DNA from: Imbricaverruca yamaguchii
Lineage: Eukaryota > Arthropoda > Thecostraca > Neoverrucidae
Direction: 5' to 3'
Assembly (NCBI GenBank): GCA_034440575.1
Contig: JAOTOL010001468.1
Location: 330,501-394,500, forward strand
Length of the DNA stretch: 64,000 bases
In this document: positions 36,490-48,590 of the stretch, piece after piece
How the letters are laid out: every line of letters starts with the position of its first letter
Numbering within the stretch: position 1 is the stretch's first letter
Position numbers and translations under genes: made by a program
The notes under the pieces: generated by a model
Database searches by the model: none
Told to the model about the DNA's origin: nothing
Seen by the model: the letters and a program-made list of their open reading frames with translations, nothing else

Positions 36490-38236
36490 GCACATGGTTC
36501 GGTCCACCAATACGCGTCACACCTGGGGTGCAAAATAACACCGACCCATCTCAGATTTCTTCATAAATTGGTACACAGGGGTAATTGAGCGCCCCAAATC
36601 CAATGGTGACACTCCCATTTCGATCTGACCAACCGCATGTGCGTTATAGCCTCAGACATTTTTTTGACGGTCACGATGCAAGGTTAACTTTAAATGGCCG
36701 TAACTTCTGTTATAATCAGCATAATTGCATACACAAATATATCGTTGGATTCGTAATGGAACAAAGATGACGTTCCAGTGCATTATTTTTAAAGTTGACA
36801 ATTTCTTTTTTTCTTGGTTACGTGACCTGAGGTCACGTGACACATATCGTATCGAGCGCATGAAAAATATCCAGTTTTTACATTTTTATATTGTTGTGTA
36901 GTATGTTGTCTTCGACTACAAAAGAAATTGGAGATATGGTTTTTTACAGATTTTGCATTAAAAATCATAGTATGGAGCGATGACATCATCAATGGCACCC
37001 GGTTGTAGGCCACTAAGGGTTGAAGCCAGTTCGATTCGTGATCTCGTAGCCGTGCAACCTCCGATGACCTCAGGTGACCTTATCGTATCTGCATTTTACT
37101 TCCATGAACCTGACTGACCTTTGATGACCTCCTAAAGGTCATTTAAGCAAACACTTGACCATTAACACTTATCGACGGGAGAAGGCAGATTATAGTTTTA
37201 TGCTGAATTAGAATTAAGTGGCATATTCAATCGTTTGAGCAGCGCTAATACTCAAGTCCAATAAACGTCCGCATTCCATATATTTAGTCATTGGTAACAG
37301 ATTGTTATGGCCGGAAGGACAACGGGAGATCTCGCCCATACTTTTGGTGGTGGTCGTGTATGTGGGTATACAGGAAAACATACACTGGTCTGTATGCAGA
37401 CAGGTTTAGTGACAGGTGCAATGCATTGTTCTATGAATACATGCTTCACTGAAGTGGCTACCTAGACACTGATCCATCATTCAAGCGTTGCACAAACGAT
37501 TGAATATGCTACTGGATTCGAATTCAGCATAAAAAACGATAATCTCTCTTATTCCGTCAATAAATGTTGAAGGTCAAGTCTTTGCTTAAATGACACCTAG
37601 GAGGTCACCAAAAGTCAGTCAAGTTCATAGCAGTAAAATGCGTATCAGATAAGGTCACTCGAGAGTATCGAATGTTGTAAGGCTACGAGATCACGAATAT
37701 AACTGACTTCAACCCTGAGTTGCCTACAATCGGGTGCCATTGATGACGTCATCGCTGCATACTCTGATTTTTAATATAAAATCTAGAAAAAAAATATATG
37801 TCCAATTTCTTTTGTAGTCAAAGACAACATACTACACAACAATATGAAAATGTAAAAAAATGGATATTTTCCATGCGCTCGATATGATATGCGTCACGTG
37901 ACCTTAGGTCACGTGACCAAAAAATAAATAAATTTGAAAATTTAAAAACAAAGCACTGGAACGTGATCTTTGATCTATTACGAATCCAGTGATATATTTG
38001 TATGCAATTATGTTGATCATAACAGAAGTTATGGCCATTTAAAGTTAACCTTGTACCGTGACAATCAAAAAATGCCTGGGGCTATAACGCACGTGCGGTT
38101 GGTCAGATCGAAATGGGAGTGTCACCATTGGATTCGGGGCGCTCAATTACCCCTGTCGACCAATTTATGAAGAAATCCGGGGTGGGTCGGTGTGGGGGGG
38201 GGGGTGTGACGCGTATTGGTGGACCGCACCACATGT
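36490..38236. mobile_element. Foldback element 2 (long inverted repeat)
   Basis: The arms are about 36490-37250 and 37475-38236. Shared landmarks are GGTCCACCAATACGCGTCAC at the outer ends, TCTTCATAAATTGGT, ATCCAATGGTGACACTCCCA, TTAACTTTAAATGGCC, ACTACACAACAATAT and GCATATTCAATCGTTTG near the centre. The spacer is about 220 bp. Each arm includes a GACCT.AGGTCACGTGAC motif. No coding capacity. It lies in an NCX intron, so the transcript would contain a long hairpin. Confidence 0.88.
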
Positions 38237-38414
38237 CTTCTGGGCCGACTTCGATAGCCATCGAGTGCACCGGTGCACTCGATGTACGCGTGTGCACGTC
38301 GGTGCACACGTCTTCTGGCCCGACCTCCATAACAATCTCATAGGAGGCCCCTTCTTCTGGGCCGTTCGATAACATCTCACGGGAGGACACATCTTCCTCG
38401 CAGTCACTCATTCC

Positions 38415-38868
38415 TCAGGGACGCTCATTGACCTCGCAGCCGCCCACTGACCTCGCAGCCGCTCACTGACCTCGCAGCCGCTCACTGACCTCGCAGCCGT
38501 TCACTGACCTCGCAGCCGCTCACTGACCTCGCAGTCGCTCATGACCTCGCAGCCGCTCACTGACCTCGCAGCCGCTCACTGACCTCGCAGCCGCTCACTG
38601 ACCTCGCAGCCGCTCACTGACCTCGCAGCCGCTCACTGACCTCGCAGCCGCTCACTGACCTCGCAGCCGCTCACTGACCTCGCAGCCGCTCACTGACCTC
38701 GCAGCCGCTCACTGACCTCGCAGCCGCTCACTGACCTCGCAGCCGCCCACTGACCTCGCAGCCGCTCACTGACCTCGCAGCCGCTCACTGACCTCGCAGC
38801 CGTTCACTGACCTCGCAGCCGCTCACTGACCTCGCAGTCGCTCACTAACCTCGCAGCCGCTCACTACG
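38415..38868. repeat. 19-bp minisatellite, about 24 units
   Basis: The unit is GACCTCGCAGCCGCTCACT with few variants (CCGTT, CAGTC, one 1-bp shorter unit near 38540). It starts about 180 bp from the end of foldback element 2. Confidence 0.95.
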
Positions 38869-40079
38869 TCAAGCACGTGGCAAGTCTGTGGCAGGATGAA
38901 GGATCACGGCGTGAACACATGACAGCAATTCCCGAAGTGTGCCTCAGCGGCGGCAGATGGGAGATTGTCGGGTGTTGCAGCACGGGAGGCTGCACGGGAG
39001 CTGCGCCGGCGGAAGCCGACCTCCAGCTGCGTCAGCGAGTCCGACGCACTATCGGACAGACTGGACTGGAGATGTCGCCGAAAATGGTGCTGCAATTGTC
39101 GACACGCGCCAGCCTGATGCACCCCGAGTGAGTGCCGGCCCGTTAATGTCGCACTGTGTGGCATACATAACGGCATCCCTGTCAATCGCTGTACTGCTGC
39201 TGCCAACTACAACGAAGCTACCTCACTTGCAATTTTGCTCACTTCATTAGTGACAACCGGCTGCAAGATGGACCACAGCGCCCTCTACCATGACCTTGCA
39301 CTGCCCTCTTCAAGCTGATGCAAGGCCAATTCATGGAAATGTGGTTAGGCAAGGTAGGTTGGAGCACCCGATCAATAGGAGCTAAAGTGATATCTTTTTG
39401 TACTGACACCCTCGAACCAAAATGGTGCAAACTAATGATTTGTTTCATTAGATGGCAGGCTACATGTTGCCTCAACTTTAATCTCTTCATAGTCATTTGC
39501 AGCCATTGACCTGCGATGGTCGGTAATCGTCAAGGTCGATCGTATTGAATCATAGAAGTTGGACCCTTGATGGTGCTTAATTTCAGTTCATCGACCAAAT
39601 TTGCCCTCGGGCCCATAAATGAAGCGGCGTGACGCCACACGGAACTGCTAGCATAAATGGCATGATAAGCTGAGCCAGACGTGGCAGACAGTATAATCAT
39701 CGGGAGTTTGCGAATTGTCAACATAGATTGGCCAAAATGTGGAGAGGGTAAAAAAACATGCATTTACAAACTAGCACCATCACCAACATATTTCGCGTTT
39801 GAAATACTGAATGGGGAAGTCGCACAGTAAATAGGTAATTTAGTATATCCGACTTCGTTTCACCTAGCAGGCCATGAACCGAAGACTTAAACTTTACACA
39901 CATTAGTGTTTCCATGAGGCGCCACATACCCTCTTATTTCATCTCATTTTACTCCATTAGTTTAATAGGGGTTCAAATTAACACCCAGCCCCACCGCTCC
40001 GAGCGCGCTGCGATCAGCCATTGACACAGTTGAAGGTACTGCAATAAAATAATATAAATTATTTTATATACTGCAATAA

Positions 40080-40225
<146 letters not shown>

Positions 40226-43206
40226 CGTGTCGTCTGGCGACTAAAGCGGCTTCTCTAGGGTCAATTACAGTTCAGGACTCGCACATTTCCTGAAGAAGAC
40301 TGGAAGATCCAAGCTATGTATTTGCGCTCCAGGGAAGTGGCATCAGGCGCATGCATTTGTCCTGCATGTAATTGTAGCCGTATCTCTGCCGTTGGTTGGC
40401 CATTTGGGGTTAGGGGCGCGTCGATTGCGTTGGCCATACAGCGCCCAGTATCTCTGCCGTTGAAGATGGGGGTGGGGGGGGGGGGGTGGGCTTAGGTCAC
40501 CATTGGGGACCGGCCACGATCAGGAGTGTCTCCTCCTGACATGTCAATCCTGTTCTCAAATTACCGACGACGAATCCTAGCAGCGACAGTACTGTCGCAG
40601 CTGCTGAAGTGTACACTGGCTGGCACGGCCGACGTCAATATTGCACAAAATCCAACAGCAGCAGTATTGGCTTTGCGCTCATGTGCAATGCGCAAACAAA
40701 GCTGCGACACGTTTCTGGGTAGCGTGGCCCTGCGTGCACTTAGAGGGAGTGGCGCAACTCGATGAAATTCGTCGCGGGGAACGTCGCAGCGGCCGAGGCG
40801 GTGCCGGCGCGCCGGCTGCCGTAAACCATTAATATGCGATTAGGCGGGCCGTTACGACAATGCGCCCGGCTCCGTTCGGCACTGTTAATCGGCATTCGGC
40901 GGCTTAACGGCCTACTTCTGAGAACAACAAATTGACTGCGGTCGGCGACCTTGAGGTCACGGGTCAGCTGAAGGGGTGCACGCGATTTGGGTGTAAGCAC
41001 AATTCGCACGGAACACGGTGTGGCGCCACACGGCCACGTGTATGCACAGTGTCGCTGTGGCCAACCGGCTTACATAGGCAAAATAGCGTGGCTGCATAAA
41101 TCATCGGAACATGGTCAGCGTGCCATAGTAATGAATCAGGCCCGGCAGCAGCGCGGGACAGCGACCGTTTCCATTTACAAAGGATGATGGTGTGCCAAGG
41201 ATGGCACTTTCTGACGAAATTAGTAAACTGCTGGTAATTCGTAACACATGGGGTCTGTGCAACACATGGAAGGTGCGGAAATATGTGGGACACCAACAGC
41301 AAAATTGTAGTCGCAAAATGTAATGCTAGTGTTACATATTCTGGATCTTCTGCCGAGCAATGCAAATGTCTGGAATGCCGGCCCTGTCGGACTCAATGTT
41401 GGTGTTGCAACTGCGACACAAGCAATGCTAATTACATCATCTGCCCATTGGCAGGGACAGAACAATGTCCCTGCCAATGGATCGAATATAAACTATACGT
41501 TATCGTCTGACTTTCTGGATGAACAGTGCAGCATAGGCCAAGAGCAACACGTGAAAGCCATATTTTCGTTGCACAACCAGCGTACAAGCTGCTTCTCATG
41601 GCACAAACCGCTGCTACTCGAACCAAATTATAATCACGAAGAACTATGCTCCAACTTCTGAATGAAACTGGGACACAGGAAGGCACGGAATTTAGTACTC
41701 AATGTCGAGCATTTATAGATCGAACAAAGTCACGACGCTAAGCGAAGCGAAAACTAACTAACCGCTCCTGAGAAAAACAAACGCCATATATCAGCAAACG
41801 ACAGCGGGGTATTATGAGCCGGAGCAAAGGCCGAGACAGTCTACTCCCGTGTATGTACGACGCGGGTTCCTCTGAGCGACCAGGCTGGGCCGGACAGTTA
41901 CGCGTCTGAAACCTTCATAGCGTGTCTTTGCTGCAGCGTTTCGAGTCCCAATCCATGCACTAGTGATCAGCTCTGTCCATTTAAATTTGACACATATAAT
42001 TCATATAAATTTTTTTTTTTCAAGCACGCGAGTGTTTGTTCAAAGGAAGTGTGGCATGAAAGAATAAAGACGGTGACCCCGAGACTACCACAGATTTAAC
42101 ACCCATGATCAGGAACAAAATATGCGTTAAGGAAAACAACGCATGATCAAATTTACCTTCCCTTTGCATCTACATGAAGGAAGGTAGGACGCTAAATGAT
42201 GTGCAAGGTAGGAATGGGTGCCAAATGATCACGTTTTGGTCGAAGCGCCCTTAAACTCGAATAACTAACTAAGGAAGGTAGGATGTGTATGCTTCGCCTT
42301 TCTGGTGACTTGTTCCATCAGTGTACATGTCAATTGATGCTACCGGTATTGTAACTAAATTCGACCGCAAAATTACATTTAACGATGTTTATTTTCACCT
42401 GTTTCTTTCCCTCTCGGACCCTAATATATTTTGCAATGCTAATCACTCAGTCATTCATCATTCCTTCTCCCTGGTTCCGAGCATTTCGTTTCCCATTGCA
42501 CTGTAGTTGTGATGAACGTCGAAGCAAACGCCCACACGCTGTCTAATTTACGCAGAACGCACAATCACAGAGCTAAATCCATTGCACATATTTAATGGCA
42601 GTCAATGGTGGATGATCCATGAAGAGCTACTGATCATAATTCACATCAAAATTTCCCGTCATGTTGGTTTTAGCTTAGCATCTCTAAACAGTCGTCCCAA
42701 TGCCGAATTGTGGACTCGAGCATCATTGAGTGGTTGTAGGGATTATCTTAAGCACAGAGCAGTGATATTCGGTGGCCTTTATAATGCTACAAAAATAGCA
42801 GAATCCCAGGCTCCGAATGATTCGATCAGGGAACACCCAGGCACAGTCACGTGCAGTTTGGTTTTCTAATCTCACAAATGGTTTGTTTTCATTTACATGC
42901 TCTTCTTTGCGGGACCTCACATCGACTTCGATAATCAATACAATATAAATGCATCACAATCTGAGTCACGAGCGCACACCAAGTACCGACTGACTGCTCA
43001 CTGCGTGAAGAACCTCTCCCTAAATTCATTCACGGCCCGAACTGTTCCTCCCTCTGCCCGCCAGCTTTTTCAATGTGCATAGTCATGGAAACGCAAACAA
43101 CGGTCAGCTATAAACGATTGTTGGCACGGGTGTGGAGGCCGGCACCGGTCACCTGTCCGGGTCTGGAGACCGACCGGCACCGTGACCTATCGGCACGAGA
43201 ACGCAC

Positions 43207-43347
43207 CTGTCGGCGGAACGAAGGCAAACAGTATCTTCCAGAAGACGGTGATGAAGTGCATCACGTAGTCGCCGCAGCTGGGCAGCTTCGCCGAGTCGCT
43301 GGCGTCGTCGCCCTCCTTGCCGTCCTGGCCGGAGGAGTCGTCGTCAC
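43207..43347 (-). CDS. NCX: NCX exon: acidic linker and first C-terminal-half transmembrane helix
   Basis: The exon is 141 nt and phase 1 at both ends. It begins with an acidic, serine-rich linker (DDDSSGQDGKEGDD), continues with LPSCGDYVMHF, and ends in a hydrophobic helix finishing FAFVPPT. SLC8 proteins have the same order: an acidic run, LPSC.DYVMHF, then the first helix of the C-terminal half. The donor is ACAG followed by GTGCGT (43206). The G makes a split Asp or Glu codon with whichever alpha-2 exon follows. The acceptor is CCCCCAG ending at 43348. This acceptor is one unit of a 21-bp tandem array that runs on upstream, so the true 5' end of the exon could be any of several in-frame positions. 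I chose the unit nearest the conserved coding sequence. A downstream skip over 19 kb leads to the alternative exons. Confidence 0.93.
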
Positions 43348-44080
43348 CTGGGGGCGACACGTCGTCACCTGGGGGCGACACGTCGTCACCTGGGGGCGAC
43401 ACGTCGTCACCTGGGGGCGACACGTCGTCACCTGGGGGCGACACGTCGTCACCTGGGGGCGACACGTCGTCACCTGGGGGCGACACGTCGTCACCTGGGG
43501 GCGACACGTCGTCACCTGGGGGCGACACTCGTCACTGGGGTCGTCACCTGGGGGCGACACGTCGTCACCTGGGGGCGACACGTCGTCACCTGGGGGCGAC
43601 ACATCGTCACCTGGGGGCGACACGTCGTCACCTGGGGGCGACACGTCGTCACCTGTGGGCGACACGTCGTCACCTGGGGGCGACACGTCGTCACCTGGGG
43701 GCGACACATCGTCACCTGGGGGCGACACGTCGTCACCTGGGGCGACACGTCTCGTCACCTGGGGCGACACGTCGTCACCTGGGGGGACGGGCTGGGGGCG
43801 CACGTCGTCCTGACCTGGGGCGACACGTCGTCACCTGGGGGCGACACGTCGTCACCTGGGGGCGACACGTCGTCACCTGGGGGCGACACGTCGTCACCTG
43901 GGGGCGACACGTCGTCACCTGGGGGCGACACGTCTTGGGGGCGACACGTCGTCACCTGGGGGGACACGTCGTCACCTGGGGGCGACACGTCGTCACCTGG
44001 GGGCGACACGTCGTCACCTGGGGGCGACACGTCGTCACCTGGGGGCGACACGTCGTCACCTGGGGGCGACACGTCGCGTG
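43341..44080 (-). repeat. 21-bp minisatellite repeating the NCX splice acceptor
   Basis: About 34 units of 21 bp lie directly upstream of the exon at 43347. On the minus strand each intact unit carries CGCCCCCAG followed by GTGACGACG. The proximal unit supplies the exon's own acceptor. From 43345 to 43513 there are nine acceptors at exact 21-nt spacing, and the sequence between them is an open frame in phase with the exon, reading DDVSPPG per unit. Units are irregular near 43528-43545, 43738-43755, 43775-43815 and 43930, which shifts the frame further out. What is seen is the array and the phase. That more than one acceptor is used is inference. Confidence 0.9.
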
Positions 44081-44144
44081 TGTCAGGGGCGGTGTTCGGC
44101 GCCCGCTCGTCAGTGGCCGTGGCGGTCACTGCTGATGCGGTCCC

Positions 44145-44455
44145 GGGTCCAGCCCCCACAGGTCCCCGCGGATACGGTCCAGGGTCCAGCCCGTACCAGT
44201 CCCTGTGGATGCGGTCCCGGCTCCAGCCCGTACCAGTCCCTGTGGGTGCGGTGCACGTATCGTACCATCCGGATACGGTCCAGGGTCCAGCCCGTACCAG
44301 TCCCTGTGGATGCGGTCCCGGATCCAGCCCGTACCAGTCCCTGTGGATGCGGTCCCGGATCCAGCCCGTACCAGTCCCTGTGGATGCGGTCCCGGATCCA
44401 GCCCGTACCAGTCCCTGTGGATGTGGTCCCGGCTCCAGCTCGCACCAGCCCCTGG
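44145..44455. repeat. 37-bp minisatellite, about eight units
   Basis: The units carry CAGCCCGTACCAGTCCCTG and GATGCGGTCCCGG. The period equals that of the 12.5-kb array, but the sequence is unrelated. Confidence 0.85.
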
Positions 44456-44751
44456 CCAAATAACTGCACCTAAGGGGGTCGTTAACCAGCCACTGTAGGT
44501 CCAGTCACACCAACCAGCTGTAGTTGATGACGTGGACTGCGCCTCTGCGGGGGGACGCGACCACCGAACCTTGTCGAATGTAGCACTACGCTCGCTGCAC
44601 GTAACACAACACCAACATAAAACCCTCTCGTATTCCTTTCTAAAATCCGTGACGATAAACACCATTCATCTCAACAAACGTGCAAGTTGCCCGCCCCGGC
44701 TATGTGGGTGTCGTCAGGCGAGTGGATGGACGGGGGGGGGGGGGCAGCGGT

Positions 44752-45910
44752 CACACACAGCCGGTCACGCAAAGCCGGTGGGGAGGAGTAGTCTTGGAGT
44801 GAGTTTCCCGTCTTACAATGGAAAGATTGTGGGTTCGAGTCTCACCTGTCGTTACTCTTCTCCCGCGACCAATCGGCGTGAGAGATTGGCGACGCTACAT
44901 GACTCAACGGCCAATGTGTCGCAAAACCCAATAACCAAACCAACCAACACACAGTCGGTCACACACAGCCGGTCACGCAGCCGGTCACACACAGCCGGCC
45001 ACACACAGCCGGCCACACACAGCCGGTCACACACAGCCGGCCACACATCCGGCCACACAGCCGGCCACACAGCCGGTCACACACAGCCGGCCACACACAG
45101 CCGGTCACACACAGCCGGTCACATACAGTCGGTCACACACAGCCGGTCACACACAGCCGGTCACACACAGCCGGTCACACACAGCCGGTCACACACAGCC
45201 GGTCACACACAGCCGGTCACATACAGTCGGCCACACACAGCCGGTCACACACACCCGGTCACACACAGCCGGTCACATACAGTCGGCCACACACAGCCGG
45301 CCACACACCGGCTACACACAGCCGGCCACACACAGCCGGTCACACACAGCCGGTCACACACAGCCGGTCACACACAGCCGGTCACATACAGTCGGCACAC
45401 ACAGCCGGCCACACATCCGGCTACACACAGCCGGCCACACACAGCCGGCCACACACAGTCGGCCACACAGCCAGCCACACACAGCCGGTCACACACAGCC
45501 GGTCACACACAGTCGGCCACACAGCCAGCCACACACAGCCGGTCACACACAGCCGGCACACATCCGGTCACACACACCCGGCCACACACAGCCGGTCACA
45601 CACAGCCGGTCACACACACCGGTCACACACACCCGGCCACACACAGCCGGCCACACACAGCCGGTCACACACACGGTCACATACAGCCGGTCACACACAG
45701 CCGGTCACGCAGCCGGTCACATACAGTCGGCCACACACACCCGGTCTAACAGCCGGTCACACACACCCGGTCACACACAGCCGGTCACATACAGTCGACC
45801 ACACACAGCCGGTCACACACAGCCGGTCACACACAGCCGGTCACACACAGTCGGTCACACACAGCTTGTTACACAGAGCCAGTCACACACAGCCGGCCAC
45901 ATACAGCGGT
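44752..45910. repeat. 14-bp minisatellite, about 65 units
   Basis: The unit is ACACACAGCCGGTC, varying at GTC/GCC. It is interrupted by the SINE at 44780-44945. The open frame of about 400 codons across it is an artefact of a stop-free unit. Confidence 0.93.
44780..44945 (+). mobile_element. tRNA-derived SINE, copy 2
   Basis: The B box GGTTCGAGTCTC (44833-44844) is followed by a 44-bp segment containing the inverted pair CCAATC/GATTGG, then GGCGACGCTACATGACTCAA and a tail ending CCAATAACCAAACCAACCA. Body and tail match the copy at 7136. Its A box region (AGTCTTGGAGTGAG) is more degraded. It sits inside the 14-bp minisatellite, with array units on both sides. Confidence 0.8.
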
Positions 45911-46424
45911 TGAGGGCAGGCGTAAAATAGTTGTTTCAAGTAATCCCATCCGGAAGACTGTTCTTACCGGATAGCTCGGTATTAGTCCCAGTTTGGACTG
46001 ACTTAAAATAGGCTTCCCTGGTATGACCATGAAGCCACAACATGCAAGCGGTCGTTTGTAAATCTTGTGCAGTCGTCCGTTGACAACCTTGCAAGAGCTA
46101 AGCGTCGATTATGTGAACTTCCGGGAATGCTGACAATGACATCCGGGCATGCATCTCAGCTTCTTAATACTGGCACGCAAGTGGCTCGGCCTCTTCCATT
46201 CACAGTCGATCGGTGTTGAAGTAAAGTTCCAGCAGGCAGAGAGCCGTTCACTGCGTCTGAGAATACTTGTGTCTGTGTGTCAAAATCTGGTGCCAATGTA
46301 CGACGCTCCGTCGCAGACCTCGATATCGATCGGAAGAAGACTGGCCAATGCGGACCCATGCAACAGTTACAGGCGGCGGCAAATAGCAGCATTGCCGGCG
46401 TTGCTTCTCACAGCGGTGCACGGT

Positions 46425-46690
46425 GGCACCGCCAGAACAGTCCCACAGCACGGCGGGCGGCACACACCGCGCCGGCACATGGCACAGCGGCACAGTGGCA
46501 CCGCCAGAACAGTCCCAAGACGGGGGCGGCACACACCGCGCCGGCGGCACAGTGGCACCGCCAGAACAGTCCCACAGCATGGCGGGCGGCACACACCGCG
46601 CCGGCACATGGCACAGCGGCACAGTGGCACCGCCAGAACAGTCCCACAGCACGGCGGGCGGCACACACCGCGCCGGCACATGGCACAGTA
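46425..46690. repeat. Approximately 72-bp tandem repeat, four units
   Basis: Units contain CACCGCCAGAACAGTCCCA, GGCGGCACACACCGCG and GGCACATGGCACAG. One unit is shortened near 46510-46550. Confidence 0.85.
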
Positions 46691-47864
46691 AGGACTGAGC
46701 AGGACCCGGCAGAACCGAGCAGAATCGAGCGGAACCGGACGTCGGCGACATCAGCAGTCTGACGTCGCAGCATAAATGCACGACGTCCCGCAATATATTA
46801 GCCATAGCCATCATGATTTGGTAGCTTTGTCGACGGCGGCGACGTCGGCAGCAAACAACTTGATATATTTCAAGTCGTCTGCCGCGTTCTGCCGTCAGAC
46901 GCGAGCATCCGACGGTCTGAGTGGGTGCTGGTCGACATCTCCTCGGCTGCATTTGTTTAAATTGAATACTGTGAGTGTTGTGGACGGGCATATTGGTGAG
47001 TAAATTGCGCGTTCCCTTGTCCTTTGCAATATGACCTGCAATGCGATCTGAATAAATACAAAAGATGATATGCCTAACTGACAACATTTTTCTGGAAGGA
47101 GGCTCATGCCACCAAATTGAGTCTGCCCAGGAGGGGAGCTTTCTGTACTTTTGTCGTTGCTGGTGCACATCCAATTGCCGAGCTTAGCATGAGGAATTTG
47201 TTGTTGCATGGAATTAATATCCTAAAAATTTGGCTTGGTAGCTCATTCATTTTGGAAAGTCGATGCCTTCTATGCAACACCCATACGGCTAATGATCAAC
47301 TTGTTCCAAAGTTTGGTCGTTAACCTCTTACACACCTACCCCGTTCTGTACTTTCCCCCTTGTTCCTCATCCTGGTATGAATTAGTAGTTTTCGCACTCC
47401 AGCTTATGGCACCATTTTCAGCCCTTTAAGAGCAATATAAATGCCTCTGCTTCCCTGTTATGGTAACCTAATTAGCAGGTCCCACATATAAAACCACTAT
47501 CATTGACGTGCAAGAGCCCTTCGTGTAATGAACTTGCATGCACGAAACATTTAGCAATTAATGCTATCTGTGTGCTATCGTAAGTGGCACAAGTAAATTA
47601 GTATTGCAGCGGATCATTTGCGGCGCAGTAAATAAGCAACCGAGACGATTTATGGCGCATTAGACAGATTATGTCAGCCCGGGAGTATGACGTTGTCCGG
47701 ATGAGGAGTGATATCAGAGTCTGCCTCCGTCTGCTACTTTCTGCCTCTGCCTGTTAGTTCCTAACGCTGCTTTCTAATTTCTGCCGCCAACGTCGCGAAC
47801 ATCGGGTCGGTCGAGGCAAGATTCTGCCGGAATTTTGCCACATGTAAACAGGTCTAAACATCGC

Positions 47865-48590
47865 ACCGCACACACCACGCCAGCACATGGCACATGTCAC
47901 AGGGGCACCGCACACACCACACTGGCACATGGCACAGTGGCACCGGCACACACCACACTGGCACATGGCACAGTGCCTACCGCACACACTACGCCAGCAC
48001 ATGGCACGGTGGCACCGCACACACCTCGGCGGCACATGTCACAGGGGCACCGCACACACTACGCCAGCACATGGCACAGTGGCACCGCACACACCACACT
48101 GGCACATGGCACAGTGGCACCGCACACACCACACTGGCACATGGCACAGTGGCACCGCACACACCACACTGGCACATGGCACAGTGGCACCGCACACACC
48201 ACGCCGGCACATGGCACAGTGGCACCGGACACACTACGCCAGCACATGGCACATGTCACAGTGGCACCGCACACGCCACGCCGGCACATGGCACAGTGGC
48301 ACCGCACACACCACGCCGGCACATAGGACAGTGGCACCGCACACACCACGCCAGCACGTGGCACATGTCACAGGGGCACCGCACACACCTCGCCGGCACA
48401 TGTCAGTGGCACCGTACACACTACGCCAGCACATGGCACATGTCACAGTGGCACCGCACACACCACGCCGGCACATGGCACATGTCACAGGGGCACCGCA
48501 CACACCACGCCGGCACATGGCACAGTGGCACCGCACACACCACACTGGCACATGGCACAGTGGCACCGCACACACCACGCCGGCACATGG
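47865..48590. repeat. 35-bp minisatellite, about 20 units
   Basis: Units contain GGCACATGGCACAGTGGCACC and GCACACACCACGCC. The same words occur in the 72-bp array 1.2 kb away, so the two arrays are related. Confidence 0.9.

Noticed and set aside
38415..38868. CRISPR-like regular repeat
   Set aside because: Units are contiguous with no unique spacers, and the window is eukaryotic; it is a minisatellite.
44532..45749. 405-codon plus-strand frame
   Set aside because: It runs through a SINE and the 14-bp minisatellite; repeat artefact.
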